From Rhea pennata (lineage: Eukaryota; Chordata; Aves; Rheiformes; Rheidae), in contig NC_084665.1 in the NCBI RefSeq assembly GCF_028389875.1, positions 1,984,001 to 2,048,000 on the forward strand: 64,000 bases of DNA, read 5' to 3'. The translations under genes and the position numbers were made by a program. The notes beneath the pieces are model-generated. The model worked only from the letters and a program-made list of their open reading frames with translations, made no database searches and had not been told where the DNA came from. This document shows, piece by piece, positions 12,001-27,000 of this stretch; the stretch's first letter is position 1; each line of letters begins with the position of its first letter.

Positions 12001-15000
12001 CTGTGCAAAGCTAGATGTTAGCTGCTGTGATGAAGCTCTTTGGAATAAGTAATTTTTGTACCTATTTCTGGGCCATTTTTTATTTTGTTTTTTATTAAAG
12101 GCTTATCCAAGGCTTATGAAGGTTTTAGTGAAAGAAACCAGCTTTGCTTGTTTTAGTTACGGAACCGAGGTTGAAGAAAATAGGAATAGCCATACTGCTC
12201 AATTCACAGCTTCTATTTTTGGAAGTAGTTTATATTTTTTATATAGGTATGTGCACATGCAAGTATTTAGTCTTTGGCTCCATTTCTAGCTTGTGAACAT
12301 CTCTCTTAAGAAATGTTATTTTTAAACAGAAACAAAATAGTTCTTCAGAATCATTCTGATTAAATGACAGTTCAAATGAACTTGGTAATCATTAAATGGC
12401 TTAGCCTGTCATTCATTCTTGAACTTCATTTTAAGCTTTCTGAATGCTCCACTTGTGCTTAATTGAGATCCCAAAAGGCTCCATTTTTTGCAAAGAAAAT
12501 TCCTACAATTTAGTAATATCTTATTACAAAGGCATGTAACATGTTTAGATCTTAGCAATAATACATGTTGGATTTTTTTCAGCATGCTCAACAAACCCAG
12601 TCGGTAAACGTAAACTTCTTCCCTTGTCTTGTCTGATGTATAGCTTTATCAACAAAGGAATCTTAAAATGATATAATGATCAGTCAATCTTCCCCAGGCT
12701 TAACTGCTTTACGTTTTCATGAAAAGAACTCATCAATTTACAGCCAAGAGCCTTTTTTGTCCTTTTTTTCCAGAATGCCTCTTGCAGTGATGTTGTATCA
12801 AAAGCGTAATGGAATCAACAGAACCTACTTAACTTGTACCACAGAGAATAAATACCCTCTGACAATATGGAGTGTTCAGGCAAACATTACTGTACTGGCT
12901 TATTACAGGCAGAGTAAAATGAAGAGATCACCAAAACAAGTGTTTCTCAGGACAGAACCTTCTCCTGCTCTTAATTAAGTAGTTCACAAGCTTTTTCATT
13001 TTTTGTCTTCTTCTTTTTGTTTTGGAAGAGAAACTCTAATTCCACAGAAAAGTAAGGTACTTGCAGACCAAGTGTGGCATTTAAGAATCAAGTAATACTG
13101 AAGTGCATGACTAGAATTTACTTTTTTTTTCCTCAGGATTTCTGTCTCACTTGGTGTGCTGTCTGATTGGCGATGCATCAGTCAACATGGATGTGTGTAT
13201 TTATAGTTCTACTGTAAGAAAAATGTATGTGAATGAATGATACCTAGAGACTAAAATTGCACTGTTGAAATTGACCCTTTGCTATTAATAGTAGCTGCTA
13301 CTTTTTTAAGGACCAAATGACAAGCCGTTACCATTCATTAATCGCTCTTCAAAGTAATTAGAAAGTGGATAGGGAGAGAATATAACTTTTTCATTTGTCT
13401 CAAAATACACAAACACATGCCCATCCATACCCACCCCACTCTATCTCATGAAAAAAATACTCTCCTGAAGACCTTAAATAGCTTATCTGTTTTCCACCCT
13501 TCAGATCATTCATATATTTAAATAAGTTCTCACATTTGCTGTGGTGCAAATTTATCACAAAGCTTGTATCATTTGTCTTTCTCTGTGACTTAATAGCTTT
13601 TTATAGTGAATGATCTATTTTTTCCCTTTGAAAAATAGAATCATGTTTAATATACTAAATATATGGAGAATTTTACAAATAGCCTGCTTATTCTTTTTAA
13701 ACTTTAAATTATAAGTTAAATTATATGAATTATAAACAAACTCTTAAAAAAAAAAAAAAAAAGCAACAAAAAGAAACAGTTGGCAGTTTGATAGACCAAC
13801 TAGTGCCCTGACCTCTTTTGCTACAAATCCAAAGTAAATAGCTTTGTACGGTGGCTAGAATGAATGCAAGATGAATTGCGTCTTGCCGGGTTCCCAGTAA
13901 GACTATCTGGTCTGGAATGGTTGCTCTGTCACTGTCAGAAGTCTCAGATTGAGGCTCTCACATTCATTCTGCATGTTAGATGTATAGCTAATCCTTTAAC
14001 TTTAGGTCTTAGCACTACGCAACAGAAGATCGGTGCTTGCACTTGTTGTTAAGGCCGCTTCTTGCTCGTTGGCAAGTGCAGGGCATGTTTGATGCTGAAC
14101 AATGCAGAGACTGTAATTAAAGGTTCCCTTTTAGTCCGTGGTACTAGTGCTTAAGTTTTATGTACATTTCTTGTGTGCTGATCACAAAGCACTTTGCAAA
14201 AGAAGGTATGATCCCCGTTATCTTCGTTGTATCGACTCAAAAACGAGAATTCAAATGACTTGTTTCCTCTGGAATAGAATCTTAGTTGCAGAGTTGTATG
14301 TAGAATTTGGGTCTTCTGCCACCAGTCTGGTGGGTTTGGCTGCTTCCTAGGTGATGTAGGAGATAAGTCATAGGAAAAAAGTAATTTGTAAGTAATTTCT
14401 TCACTGCCTCTGCTTTGAGAATTAGTAAGTCTTTGAATCAATCCACAGTTAAAAGATGGCCTCCCTTCCTCTTTGAAATCTCTTCTATAGACTATTACAG
14501 AAGTTAAATACACTTAAAGTTTTTGCTGTAATTTTTTTCTTTTCACTGTCTGTAGTTTGTGCATGCACATGTACATAGTTTGTGTGTGTGTAGGTGTGTA
14601 TACATACATATATATATATATAAAAGCACATCACCAGATCAAATATATTTGCAAAACTTACTTTTTCTCTGATTTTTTTAATAAAAAATTAAAACTGCAG
14701 TTTGTATTGCTTTGATATATTTTTAGTTTTAATAACATTTGAAAGAAGTAATGAAAATGTATTATTTGCTAAACTGTGTACTTTCACTTACAGCCAAAGT
14801 AATTTCTTTTTCTGCATATCGATAAATAATTTGTATTCAGAGCTTAAAACATTTGACCAAGGAAAAGATCCAAACAAGGAATGTATCTTTGTATTGGTGA
14901 TAGGTAAATACTGTGCATAAAATTAGAATTATATATGAGACCTTTTACAAAGTTAATGAAAGCTCAGTAACTCAAGTGCTTTATGGGTCAATATATGCAG

Positions 15001-18000
15001 TAATAATCTGTTTATTGCTATGTGTTATTGTGGCTCACATGTATGCATTTAACACTTATCTGTTAAACAGGATTCATTCACTTAAACTTATTCTCAGATG
15101 CATTCTGTACTTTGAAACCTCTTATTTCTAAGCAGGCTGCACAGAACAGTAGCAATATAAAATATATAATGTGCATGTACAGAAAACAGTTGCTTTAACA
15201 TAAGGATTTATATAATGTGATTATGAATACATATACAAGCTGTACCTAAGGATCTTAAATATTTAAGGTCCTGAAGTTTGAATTTCAGACCTGTGCCGAG
15301 GACTTGTTTCTCTGGGGGCTTAAAAATCTGCCAAGTCCTGCATTGCACAGTGATATTCCACAGCCTTGCAACACAGCTAAAATGTACAAGATTGTACAGG
15401 CCTTCCAGTACAAACTCCCCAGCTGGAGTTTGACCTAGTGAGAAAACTTGCCCTGACTGTGCAGATAGACCTGTCAAGTTAATGCAGCTCTCCCTCGCAT
15501 AGCCAGCTAGGTCCTGTCAACGCTTGTGATCTCGGTGCTGACTAGCAGGCCTAACTTCTCATTCAACATCTTCAGGAGCATCTTCAGCTTCTTACTCTGG
15601 ATTATCATGCTACTTTTCCCTAGGTAACCTCATTTGTGTTTCTGTACTCTCCCTTTCTCTGCTACCAGTGCAGTCTGTCTTTGTGTCTACCTGCTGGTCC
15701 TGTCCTGTCCTCGTACTGCTTCATTACATCTATCTTGTCCTATTCTCTTCTGTCTTAGGATCAGGGTTTTTTCTTCTCTCATGGATCTCTTGCATTATCC
15801 ATCTTAAGAAAACTGAGCATTAGCCCTACGGATAGGAAACAGTAATAGCGAACTGACTACACAGAGGTTCTTACTACACTTCCGTTTTGGCAGTGTAATA
15901 CAGTCTTCTAGCTGTGAGGGTTACGGACTTGAGTGCCTTCCTATCCTCCTGTAAGAATAAGACTAGTGTGGTTTATGCAGTGTGTTAGCCTCTTCGCCCC
16001 CTGATGTGGATGATAAACGTTCTGGAATCAATTCAGTCCCTGGTACTCAAACCTTGGTTCGCTTGGTGAGAGCCTTCTTTGCTGAAAGTATGTCAAGAAG
16101 CCTTTCTATACAGATTAATTATGATATTAAAGTTTACACTTACTACTTTTATTTATTGATGGTGGTTTGTGTCTGTATAGATGTTAAATGGTGCTACAAA
16201 TAGGTGAATGAATTAATTGTGAATGAATTAATTGTGATGTGGAAAACTTTACACTGAGCTAAACTACTAAATGAGTTAATTTCTTCAATAAGAAACCCTA
16301 TCTGTAATTTAAAACTTTTTTCATTAAAAAAGGAAACTTAAAATAGCCATTTTGGGATGAAATAGCTGCTTGCTCTTGCATTTTTATATGATGATTTCCC
16401 ATACCTATGGTTAATTTTAAAAAATAGTCAATGAAAATTTATGTAAGACTCAAAAGTTGCCATTCTGGGCTCCTGGATAGATACAGGATTAATGAGGAGG
16501 GGGGAGAATTACAAGAATATTGTTTTCCTGTGGGTCTGAAATGTTTTTACTTGTTCCATTCTCTTGGGTAAATATAAATGTCACAGCTGGGGTTATTTTT
16601 GAGATGTTAGTCCACATCCCTGAGGGCTGACTTATTTGTTGAACAAATATATAATCAGATAATTATTCAACAAATAATAGTTACAATAGGTAATCATAGA
16701 ACAAATAATAATTAGATAATTAGAGCATAAATCTAGTAGATTTTAAAGAATCAAGTCTGTGGTTTTTTTTTATTAAAAAATAAAAATAAGAGCACTATAC
16801 AAGTTAAAGAGATAGGAAAGATGCCCAAAAAAGCCTTTCCTGTGTTGATGGAATAATAAGCTCCAAAAAATGCTTTTTACTATACTCAGAAATGAGCCTT
16901 ATGAAGCAGCACACAGCATTTTCAACACATACAGATGATAGTCTTAGAAATGCTTGCTTTATATTAAGCCTGCTTTTAACTCAACTGTATTTATGTCATG
17001 TTCAGCTCCTTATAAAAATATTGACTTTGGTCATCTTTTTTTGAGTTAAAAATATGTTTAAGTATAGAGGTCTGAATAGTGCTGCTGCAGACATCAGTAT
17101 GCGTAGACAGGAGAGGATAAACTTTATGAACATGCAATAATAATACAGATTAAAATCTGAACTGAGTCTGACAGCAGCTAGTTTTGGGAAGCTTGGGATT
17201 ATGGTCTTTGACTTCAGATGCATTGACTCTAGGTATTGTTTTAAATCTGAACGATTGAAAACAGTGTGGATTAACTTGCCTTGTGCCAGTGTGCCTGAAA
17301 TGGAGAGGGATTTTTTTTGTCTGTTACTATTGCAGCCTAGCTAATGCACCCTTGTATTTTTTCTACTGTGAATGTCTGAGGCACAAAATACTGAGAATTT
17401 CCAGAAAACATAGTGATTAAAACAATTAAAGTTCGTTTTACTTCAAGGCAGAATGTAATTCCTAAGATAGCACTGATTTAACTCTTTAATATCTAACAAA
17501 AACATCCTGGAAACAGATTACACTGTAAAGTGTAGATTAGCTTAAATGTATATTGGAAAACATTGCTGCTTGAGACTGAGGATAATAGCGCTGCAGTTGT
17601 TTTTATTTTTTTAATGCTATAGGCTCTACCATTGAGAGAGGTCCTTCCAGAAGAGTGTGAAGATAGGTCATCTATTCAGAGTAATGAATCACCTTACAGC
17701 TTGCCATCAATTCTAAACAACAGTGGTGAAATAAAACAGGCAAAACATGCTCCCTGGCTTGACAGCGTTGGTACAAGGGAACAAGGTAACAAATGTTAAA
17801 AGGTCTGTCTGCATGTTCAAAATTGTTGTCATCCTGTGTTGTAAGGTATAAATGTGTCTATCAAAACCTGCAGGAAGCTGTATTACAGCTACTGGTAAAT
17901 TAACATGTGTTTTTAATGAACTTTGGGTGATACTCTGAGATATTTCTGCAGTAATCCTTCTCGTTACTTCATTAAAATGAATGGTATCTATCGATAGTAT

Positions 18001-21000
18001 TCTTTTTCTGTAGCGGAAAGAGCAAACATTGGGGCAATTACTAAAGATGGATCTATGTGTGTACATGTGTTTAAAAAAAAAAAAAAAAGTCTGCCATTTA
18101 TAAGTCATATGATATATTAGTTAAAATTTATTATAAAGCCAGACCACAGAATGAATTTTCAAAAATAACGGGATTTATACTAAGGAAGACAGGCGTTTTT
18201 GTTTCCAAGCTTAAAAGGTGAATGTTTTTAAAAATATAGTTAATTTCTTTCAAGGAGGAAGTAATATATGAGCCATGTAATAACTGTAATAACTAGAAGA
18301 TGGCAACTTGCTTAGTGTGCTCTCAGAACATTTCTTACATCAAAGTCTAAAAGAGACAGGCAATTAGGTTGCAATGCTCTTTACCCCCAAAATGTAAACA
18401 AACTAATTTAGGCCTCCTAAATTCCTGCTACTTTTATCCACGGAGGAGATGGAGACTTTGATTTAAACTGATTTTTTTTTTCTTTGAGGTTGGTGTGATA
18501 TATACTATTGCTGTCAAGCTGCTGGACAAGATTGCAGAGTTACTGTTGGTTGTTTGTTTCTTAAATCCCATTGGGTCTTAAATAATTTAAGACATTTGTG
18601 TAGCTTATTCTTTTCTCTGGAAGCTACAGAGAGACATAGTAGCATCATATAGGAGTAAAGTTCACAGTGGGCTCCTCTTTTAAGAACTGTAATGGATAGT
18701 TTAGATCAATAAACAAGAGATAACAAAAGTGAAAAATTAAAGGGAGTAGAGCTTAAAAGAAAACAAACCAGTCTGATCACTGTGACTTTGAAATGTGTTT
18801 CATTATTGTGTGTTCACATACAGAAATCACAAGCTGGTGTGAAGATGAGAGCAAGGAAGAAAACGTGGTAGAAAAGATTCCTATTACAGGTAAAAGTAAT
18901 GGCTGAATACTAACCTCAAATACAAAATTCAACTTTATTATATAATCAAAACAATGCATTTTAGCGATTTGGATCCACTAATAGTAAGTAAATTCAGCTA
19001 CTACATACTAAGCACAAAGAGTAAACGTAAGATCATAAAGTACACGCTTATGCTAACATAAACCAAGATGGAAAATAACAGTGCCTATTTAATTCCTTGT
19101 AATCATGTTATACATTTAAAGCATGTGAATATCCTGTCATTTCGCCTTTCAGGTCTTCGTATCAGTGTTACAAAGGTCAGTCTCCATGGGGAAGATTCAG
19201 TAATTATATGGCAAACTACAGATGTTTCTGATTTGATTCTTTTCTTTTCTGTAGTAATTGAATGTGTATCATTAGAATAAGCACAGAAAAAATTGCGCTA
19301 GACAGGAAGCTGTGCTTTTGCCTCTGTTACAAAAGCAGTCTGATAAAACCTTATTGCTAAAAATTTTGTATTATCAAGACTTGTTAAGATCTTCCTGTAG
19401 CAAATATGTTATGCTTGTTTAGAATCCTGAAATATCACTGCCTTTTAGTTCTAAAGTATCAATAGAACATTAGTATTCAGGGCAGAACTCTTTGCAAGAA
19501 GTCTCAATTTGCTATTGCTTTATTTTGTAAAGTAGTGGGCTGCTTCATTATGAATTTTGATGTTTGGCTAAGTATTTATGCAGGTGTGTACTCTGACAAA
19601 GAAAAGGTACTAGGGCATCTGCTTTTCTGCTTTTTTTAGTGGCTTAAAAATAGAGTGTTTTTCTGAGTGACTAATCTTTCTACAGAGGTTTTCCTCTGCT
19701 GCTTTTTGAGCCTGATTTGCAGCTGAAATATAAAAATTTGCTTCTTGTGTTTCTGAATTTTTCTGCAACAGTAATATTCCTGGTAGAGTAAAACTTAAGA
19801 TTTTTGAGATTTTGAGAGTGGAATACTATTTTTTATATTTTTTAGATGTCCTTCAGTCAAACATAATGATGCTTTTTTTTAAGGAAGAATTGCATTTTTT
19901 TTTTCAGATGAATTAAAAGCACACAAACCACAAGCCATTCAAGTCTTTTAAATGAAGCAAAACACACTTCTCATTTGAAAATTAGTCAAGAAGTTTATGG
20001 AACTTGATTGTTTTGATAGTTTGTAATTTAAGTGTTGCAGCATGTTTTTAGTTGCTAGCAGTCTCATTGTGTCTGAGTGAGACTTTTCATATCTCACTTG
20101 AAAGCAAAGTTGCTTCTTTCAAATGCTATTTGTCTTCAATCCATGATCTTCTCCAGGCTTCTTGTTCTCTTTTGGCTTCTCAGTGTTCTAACCTGTCACT
20201 ATTTTTCTTTTTGCTCATGATTATGTGCCATAGACTGTAGCCCTGGAGCACTGAAATTGTTCACTCTCTAAAATAGAGGTAGTATTTTTGTGTGTTGCCT
20301 TTTGGGCTCGAATGCCTTGTTTGAGGGTTTTATTTGGGGGTAGAGGGGGGAAGAGAGTTTTTTTTTTTTTTAAAAAAAATGAAATTTTTTTTTTTATATT
20401 CTACACAGGATCATTTTTGCTATACAATTTCTGCTAAGCTTAAGAGATACAATTTTTTTTCAGTACTCACTGTATTCTTTGCAATAAAGCTTCAATTTGA
20501 AACACTGGAAGCCTTGAGGCTTTGTGGGTTTTTGATGGACTTTATTTTGGGAGTTGGGTGGATGTTCTTCAGAATGTTCCTTTAAATCCTTGATGAAACT
20601 TTATGAATGCTTCTGTAGTTTTGGTTTATTTTTCTTGTATTTCCATAGCAGAAAAAAACCAGAAATATTTCTATATCTTTAATATTCTGTAAATATTCTA
20701 GAGATTTGTATATTGACTGTAGAGGAGGAAGGAGAAAGCTTTGTGGTTTGGGGAATGTGGATATGGCAAAGTGAGTGCTCACTGCTTTGGAGTCATAGCT
20801 GGCATGGTATTGGATATCACTTGAAAATATTTTTGTTGAGTACCTTAAACTACTTATGCAGGACTAAGCTTGGAATTCTTCTACATAGAGGCTTAGATTG
20901 AAATATCTACTGAGCTGTTGAATCCTAACTTCATGATGGCATCCACTGACTTGTGATTGCTCAAACATGCACATCACAATTGCAGTCTCTGCAGTGTCTT

Positions 21001-24000
21001 AATGCTTCTTTATCCCTTGCATGACAGCTGACCCTGGCAGTAAAATTGACCTTGTAGTTTATCTCATGAGTCATCTCTCTGGAAGTGTCATAAGCAGAAG
21101 TCACCAAAGAGACACAACTACATCCTGTTCATCCAAAAAGCTCTTCTCTTCAGATGTTTCAGAGCTGTAGCACTCGGATGTATCCCTTCTTCAGAATGTT
21201 AGAGAAGAATTTAGGAAATGAAGGGCAATTCTCTCAGTAATATAAGTGCCATCAGAGATTCTCAGTCTCAGCAGTCAGATTTATCAGTGCAGGCAGCGCA
21301 CATTTCAGGACTTGATCATGTAGGACAATGACGGTCATTCCATGGCTGTAGTTAGTCCAAACAATACTGAACAAGGGCACTCATCTTCAGGAATGCTCTT
21401 TCCTTTTGGTATCTAATGACTCAGTACTGCTAGGTAGGATTGGGAATCCTCCTTAAAGCAGATTGCTGTGACTTTCTGTCTTTGAGTTTGGTATATTGAC
21501 TTTGAAGAACATCTTGGATCTCTTCATTTTGTTGCCATTTACCTGAACGGTAGTCTTCTCGCCCACTTTACTCCCTCCACCCCAGAGGACATATTCAGCT
21601 TTGTCTGTCTCCCCCTTCCCTTCAAAAATATGGCCAGAGCAACAGTAGTAACAGACTAACTGATGCTGGGATTTGTGGTGTAAATGTTACTCTTCTGCAG
21701 CTGCTGTTTGTCTTATCTCTCTGAAGGGCAACTGAAGTTATGGAAAATGCCCTTGACCTTCCTGATGTTTGGTACAAGTATCTCTTGATATGCATTTTAG
21801 TCATGAGCTACTTCCCTTATCTTCAGGTAATCTTGGAGGTAGCAAAAAACCTGGAGAAAGTGTGTTGTTGAGGAACTTCCATTCTCTGTAGGAAAACGAA
21901 GTTGTTTATACAGCGGTGTATTGTTTTGGTTTTTTTCTTTCCCCCCTTGATAAATGATGCAGGAGCACCTCCTCTTCCCAAAAGCATAGGCAATGTCCAT
22001 GCCAGGAAGATTACAGGATGTACAAGTGAGCTGTGGGTAGTAGGCACTTGTTTATCAGCAGTAAAAAAACAAAAGATATTAATCCTTGCCTCTGAAAGCA
22101 CTGACAAAATGTTTTGCTATCTCCAAAGCAGTCAGGTCATGTTGCACCTTTGTTACTCTTCCAAGGCTTCCATTTCAGATGAAAGGTTCAAGCTTTCTAC
22201 CTTGATGGCCCTCGCTGTGCTAAGCAATGTGTCCTTAACTTTTTGTTCCCTCTGGTGAATCGCTTGACACCTACTTATCAGACTGCAGTGCAAAGCTGAG
22301 GCCTAACCCCTCTGGTGTTTGGAAAGGTGAGTATGCCTGGCCTTGGTTTGAACATGAGCAATTAGCCTTCCCATGCGTGGCAGTGGAAGCGAGCTTTTCG
22401 GAGGGTGGAAATGCAGCTTATAGCATGCTATTGAGAGCCTTGTGGTAAGCTTGTAAAAGGCCACGTTGTGTTAAATGACCTCAAAAATGTTATATTTTGT
22501 ATACAGTATCACTTTTAGGCTAAGTAAGAATATCAGAGAAGAGATTTTGTTAACAGATCAGATTTTATTAACAGTAGTTTCATTTTATACTGGGGGTTGT
22601 GTAAATATAGAGGAGAATATGTGGACTCGTTCTAGTTTTCTTCCTGGATGCTTTCTGTTTTTTATCTTGAAGACATGTATGTAAAATAGAATGTTTGACT
22701 TTGCTGTTCATGAGGTAGGTGAATAGTAGAAGATATAAAATGATAATCTATTATAATGGGTTTTGCTGTCTCAAGTAGGAAACTACTGATTTTATTGAAG
22801 GGGCAGGTTTGTTAAATCTTTACAAAATAGAATCTCTTCCTAGCCTTTATTTATGTCTTTGACCTAAATAGACATTAAAGCCATAAAGTATTTGAATGAA
22901 AATGACATCCTTCTCTACTCATCAAACTTCACTTTTACAACATCTGGAATACGACGTTCCGTCTGCTTTCCAGATATAAAATTCCTAAGGAAAAAACTCT
23001 TCAGTAGAAAAAGAATTATTCCTTCTTTATATATCATAAAGAAACACGAAATGGCACAAATCCTATTCTGTTTTCCTTTTTAGGTCACCTTTAATGAGCC
23101 AATAATCCTGCCAACACTTTTCCCACGCCCACACGTCCTTCCTAGTGAGGTCCTCCTTTGAACTTGAAGTTAAAAGGTTCTTGAGGTTCCACTTGGAGTG
23201 GACTAATAAAGGCATTAATAAGTCTACCCAACTTTTTGCTTCATTTAATATCAATCCATTAGATACTGCTGTTATGAAAAAATTCATCTGTAAATGATTG
23301 TTAGCTGTTGTTATATGACAGAACTACACTGAGAAATTTAATATTAATGCTTTATTTATATTAGAGCAATTTAGTTTGCATACCCTGGTCAGTAATACTC
23401 TTGCTTAGCTTAAATAAGTTTGAGAAAGACCTCAAAGTATTTCAGAGTTATGACTCTGGCTGAGAATTCTTGCTCAGTTTTTAAATTGAGGCAGCAGCTT
23501 TTGAAAGTATTCTCACTAGATTACTTTCAAATACTACTGCATCACGGTAGCTAATACCCCGTACTGTTTTAATCCTTGTCAGCTCTTTGAAGATTATAAG
23601 CAAGTGAAGTAATAGTATTGTTGTGGTAGGGGAGATTATTCAGATTTAAAAATCTGCTGGGCTGGGATTATTGTTAGTTTTTGTTTTGGTAGAGCACCTA
23701 GCTGTCTGGGAACCCAGACCTAACAGGACTTTTGATAGCTGGGTGATAAAAGTATTGCCAAGGTAACTGTAAAAACACAGGGCTTGCCAGATCCCTTGAG
23801 CCTGGTAATATCCTATTCAAAGCATTATTAACTTTGAAGGATAGTGATGGTTCAGCTATCTAAGCTGCTAACTGTTATTTTTGTTGATAAAATTACACAG
23901 AAAAAGCAAAGTTGGTCTGTGGGTAGATCCTCATTTGGATACCAGAGAAGGGTGCACATAGATAATTTAGTTGAGTTTGCAAAGGCAATGGTATCTTTTG

Positions 24001-27000
24001 TTCTTTGACCTTACCTTTGTTTGCATGTGGAGTTATTTACTGTTATTGGAAATAATGAATGATAGCAATTTATAGCTCTTAGCTGTCATTTTATCATTAC
24101 CAAATTACCAAAGATAGACATCCACATTTCTCTTTTCAGATTTGGCTAGTTCTATTTTTAAAAATTCCCCTTATTAGTTAGAAGTTCATCTTTTTTACTA
24201 CTTCAGAAGGCTACTCAGAATCCACATTGCCAGTGGTGGAAAATGTCTTCTGATTTTCCATCTGTTTCTTGTTTTGTCTGTATCTTTTTGTGTCAGTGTT
24301 GTCTTTGTGTCAGTGTTGTCTTTATCAGCATTGTCCTTCAGTATAGTTCTTTATCTTTCTAGTATTTAGGTAGGTATTGTGCTAAGTTCATCTAGAACTG
24401 TTTTACTATTTTGGAAGTGGGGTTAAGGAAAGTATTTTGCTTTGTGTCAGATGTACAACATCTGTTGTACTTGAGATGTTGTAGTGTCTGGCAGCAGAAA
24501 CATGAACTTTAGGGAATGCCTCTTGTGCAAGAGATGAGATTTTTGGAATGAAAAGAGTGTAATAGACTGAAGATGACAGAGCAAGAAGGGTCAAATTTGA
24601 GGAGGCAGATTGAAAGGAAAAAGAGGAAACTAGCTGCTGGAGTATACACCAGTCTGTTGTCCGGAGTAGAACCCAGTGTTCTCCTGTTCCACTGCTTCTC
24701 CACTTTGTGCTTCAAAGTGCTCTTATTCCTCCACTGGGAGAGCAGGACCTACTACTTCTATTGCTCACTTAAGAGATCTGTTACTTAAGCAAAACTAAAA
24801 TCTTTGACCTAGGAAATGTATGGGCTGTACATGAGCTCTATGATTAATATAGTGCTATTTCTGTTACCTAGTCTGTATTTTAAAAATTGGCAGCCTTCAA
24901 AATATGCACGTTTTCCATTTACAGACATGTTGAGTCAAACACTTGGAGAATGGTTGTAGAAACATAATTTGGTATCTGGCTATTTATTCCTTTAAACGCT
25001 AACTGCAGTCAAAGTTTTTATGTATAACAGATAGATATGTGTGTATATATATATATATATCTGTTTTGATATTTAGAAAGTGTGGGGTTTTTTACATCTG
25101 AGAAATAATAAAATTTGTGACTTAAATCATCTTAATTTTTTGCAAATGAAGAGATACTGCATTGCTTTTTGTCACTGAGTTGTTTAACTATAAGTTAATA
25201 GATACTGGAACCCAGGCTATACAGAACACATAGAGAATATGTCATCTTTCCAGTTTTGCACTGATACAGTATGTTCTGGGTCAAAGATGACTTTACCTAC
25301 TCACAAGAACAAAATAATAGTGATTAATTTTGTAATGGTCAGTGGGTTTTTTCCTGGAATTGGTGGTTAATGAAGAAAACTACTCCCATTTTGTCAAAAC
25401 AAAATTGTTAAAGCTGATGTGAAAGCTACTTTGACCCATGCAGACTTCACAATTAATTCAAACTTGAAAATTGTGTTTCTAATTAATACTGGTATATCAG
25501 ATCACAGAATCAGTAACGTTGGAAGGGACCTCTGGAGATCATCTAGTCCAACCTCCCTGGCTCAAGCAGGGTCACCTAGAGCATGGTAGACAGGGTTGCA
25601 TCCAGGCAGGCTTTGAATATCTCTAGAGAAAGAGACTCCACAACCTCTCTGGACCACCTCTTCCAGTGCTCTGTCACTCTCACAGTGAAGAAATTCCCCC
25701 TCATGTTCAGGCGGAACTTCCTGTGGTTCAATTTTTGCGCATTGCCTCTTGTCCTGTCACATGGGACAACTGAAAAGAGTTTGTCCCCATCCCGTTGACA
25801 CCCTCCCTTGAGATGCTTGTAGACATTGATAAGATCCCCCCTCAGTCTTGTCTTCTCCAAGCTAAACAGGTCCAGCTCTTGCAGTTGTTCCTCTGAGGGC
25901 AGTTGTTCATGTCTGTAATCATCTTCGTAGCCCTACGCTGCACTCTCTCCAGCAGCTCCACGTCTCTCTCGTACTAGGGAGCCCAGAACTGGACGACAGT
26001 ACTCCAGATAAGGCCTCAGCAGAGCTGAGTAGAGGGGCAGGATCACCTCCCTCGACCTGCTGGCAACACTCTTCCCAATGCAGCCCAGGATACCATTGGC
26101 CTTCTTGGCCACAAGGGGACATTGCTGACTCATGGTCAATTTGTCATCCACCAGCACTCCCATGTCTTTCTCTGCAGAGCTGCTCTCCAGAAGTTCAGCC
26201 TCCAGCTTGTACTGGTGCCTAGGGTTATTTCTCCGTAGGTGCAGGACCCTGCGCTTGACCTTGTTGAACCTCAGGAGGTTCCTCTCCGCCCAGCTCTCCA
26301 GCCTGTCCAGGTCTCTCTGAATGGCAGCACAGCCCTCAGCTCTATCAGCCACTCCTCCCAGCTTGGTATCATCAGCAAACTTGCTGAGGAGGCACTCTGT
26401 CCCTTCATCCAGGTCATTGATGAAGAAGTTGAACAGGATGGGACCCAGTCCTGAGCTCTGGGGAACTCCACTAACCACAGGCCTCCAACTAGACTCTGTG
26501 CCACTGATGACAATGACAACTCTCTGAGCTCTGCCTTTCAGCCAGTTCTCAATCCACCTCACTGTCCACTTGTCTAACCCACACTTCCTGTGCTAACACT
26601 AGGTGGAGAGAACAATACATTGGAAAAAAAAAAAAGATGGAGAGCTGTGTTATCTGTGACAGAAGTTTGCATCCTGCTGTATTATTGCTTGAACAATCAG
26701 ACTAAAACTTTACTTTTCAGTATTAACAACCCAATTCAAATTTAAAGACTGAGGGTTTTTGTAGTAGCATCTGTGCAGTGTGTGTTGGCCATTCAGACTA
26801 AGTTAGTGCTCATGAGAAATAGTGTATTTTTTTAATGTGGAGCTGTGAAGTTCCAAAATGTCTCTGAAACTGGCTAGAAGAAATCTTTTAAATGAAAAAT
26901 ACTTTTTCCAAAGAACTTGGGCTTCTCTGATTGTGTGTGCTATGAACCAAATGTTTCAGATACATTTTCATATAAACCTGAATGTTTGCTATCAAATTAT

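Larger units (their letters stand above)
10863..17622. other. KIZ intron region (6.8 kb) with two candidate exons
   Basis: This is AT-rich sequence holding the phase-compatible candidates 12101-12246 and 15981-16065, an A-run (13746-13762), a TG/TA microsatellite (14578-14622), a 15-bp tandem duplication (16204-16233) and an AT-rich ACAAATAAT-type patch (16640-16730). The other open frames look like chance. Confidence 0.6.

Noticed and set aside
13139..13190. Acceptor TTTTCCTCAG followed by a short open frame
   Set aside because: It has no in-phase donor before the frame ends at a TAG near 13204.
14794..14903. Exon-like frame with acceptor TTACAG and donor GATAG|GTAAAT
   Set aside because: It enters in phase 2 and exits in phase 1, and no downstream candidate accepts phase 1 before exon 17623 (phase 0).
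26132..26527. + strand frames within the CR1 region
   Set aside because: They are antisense shadows of the CR1 reverse transcriptase frame.
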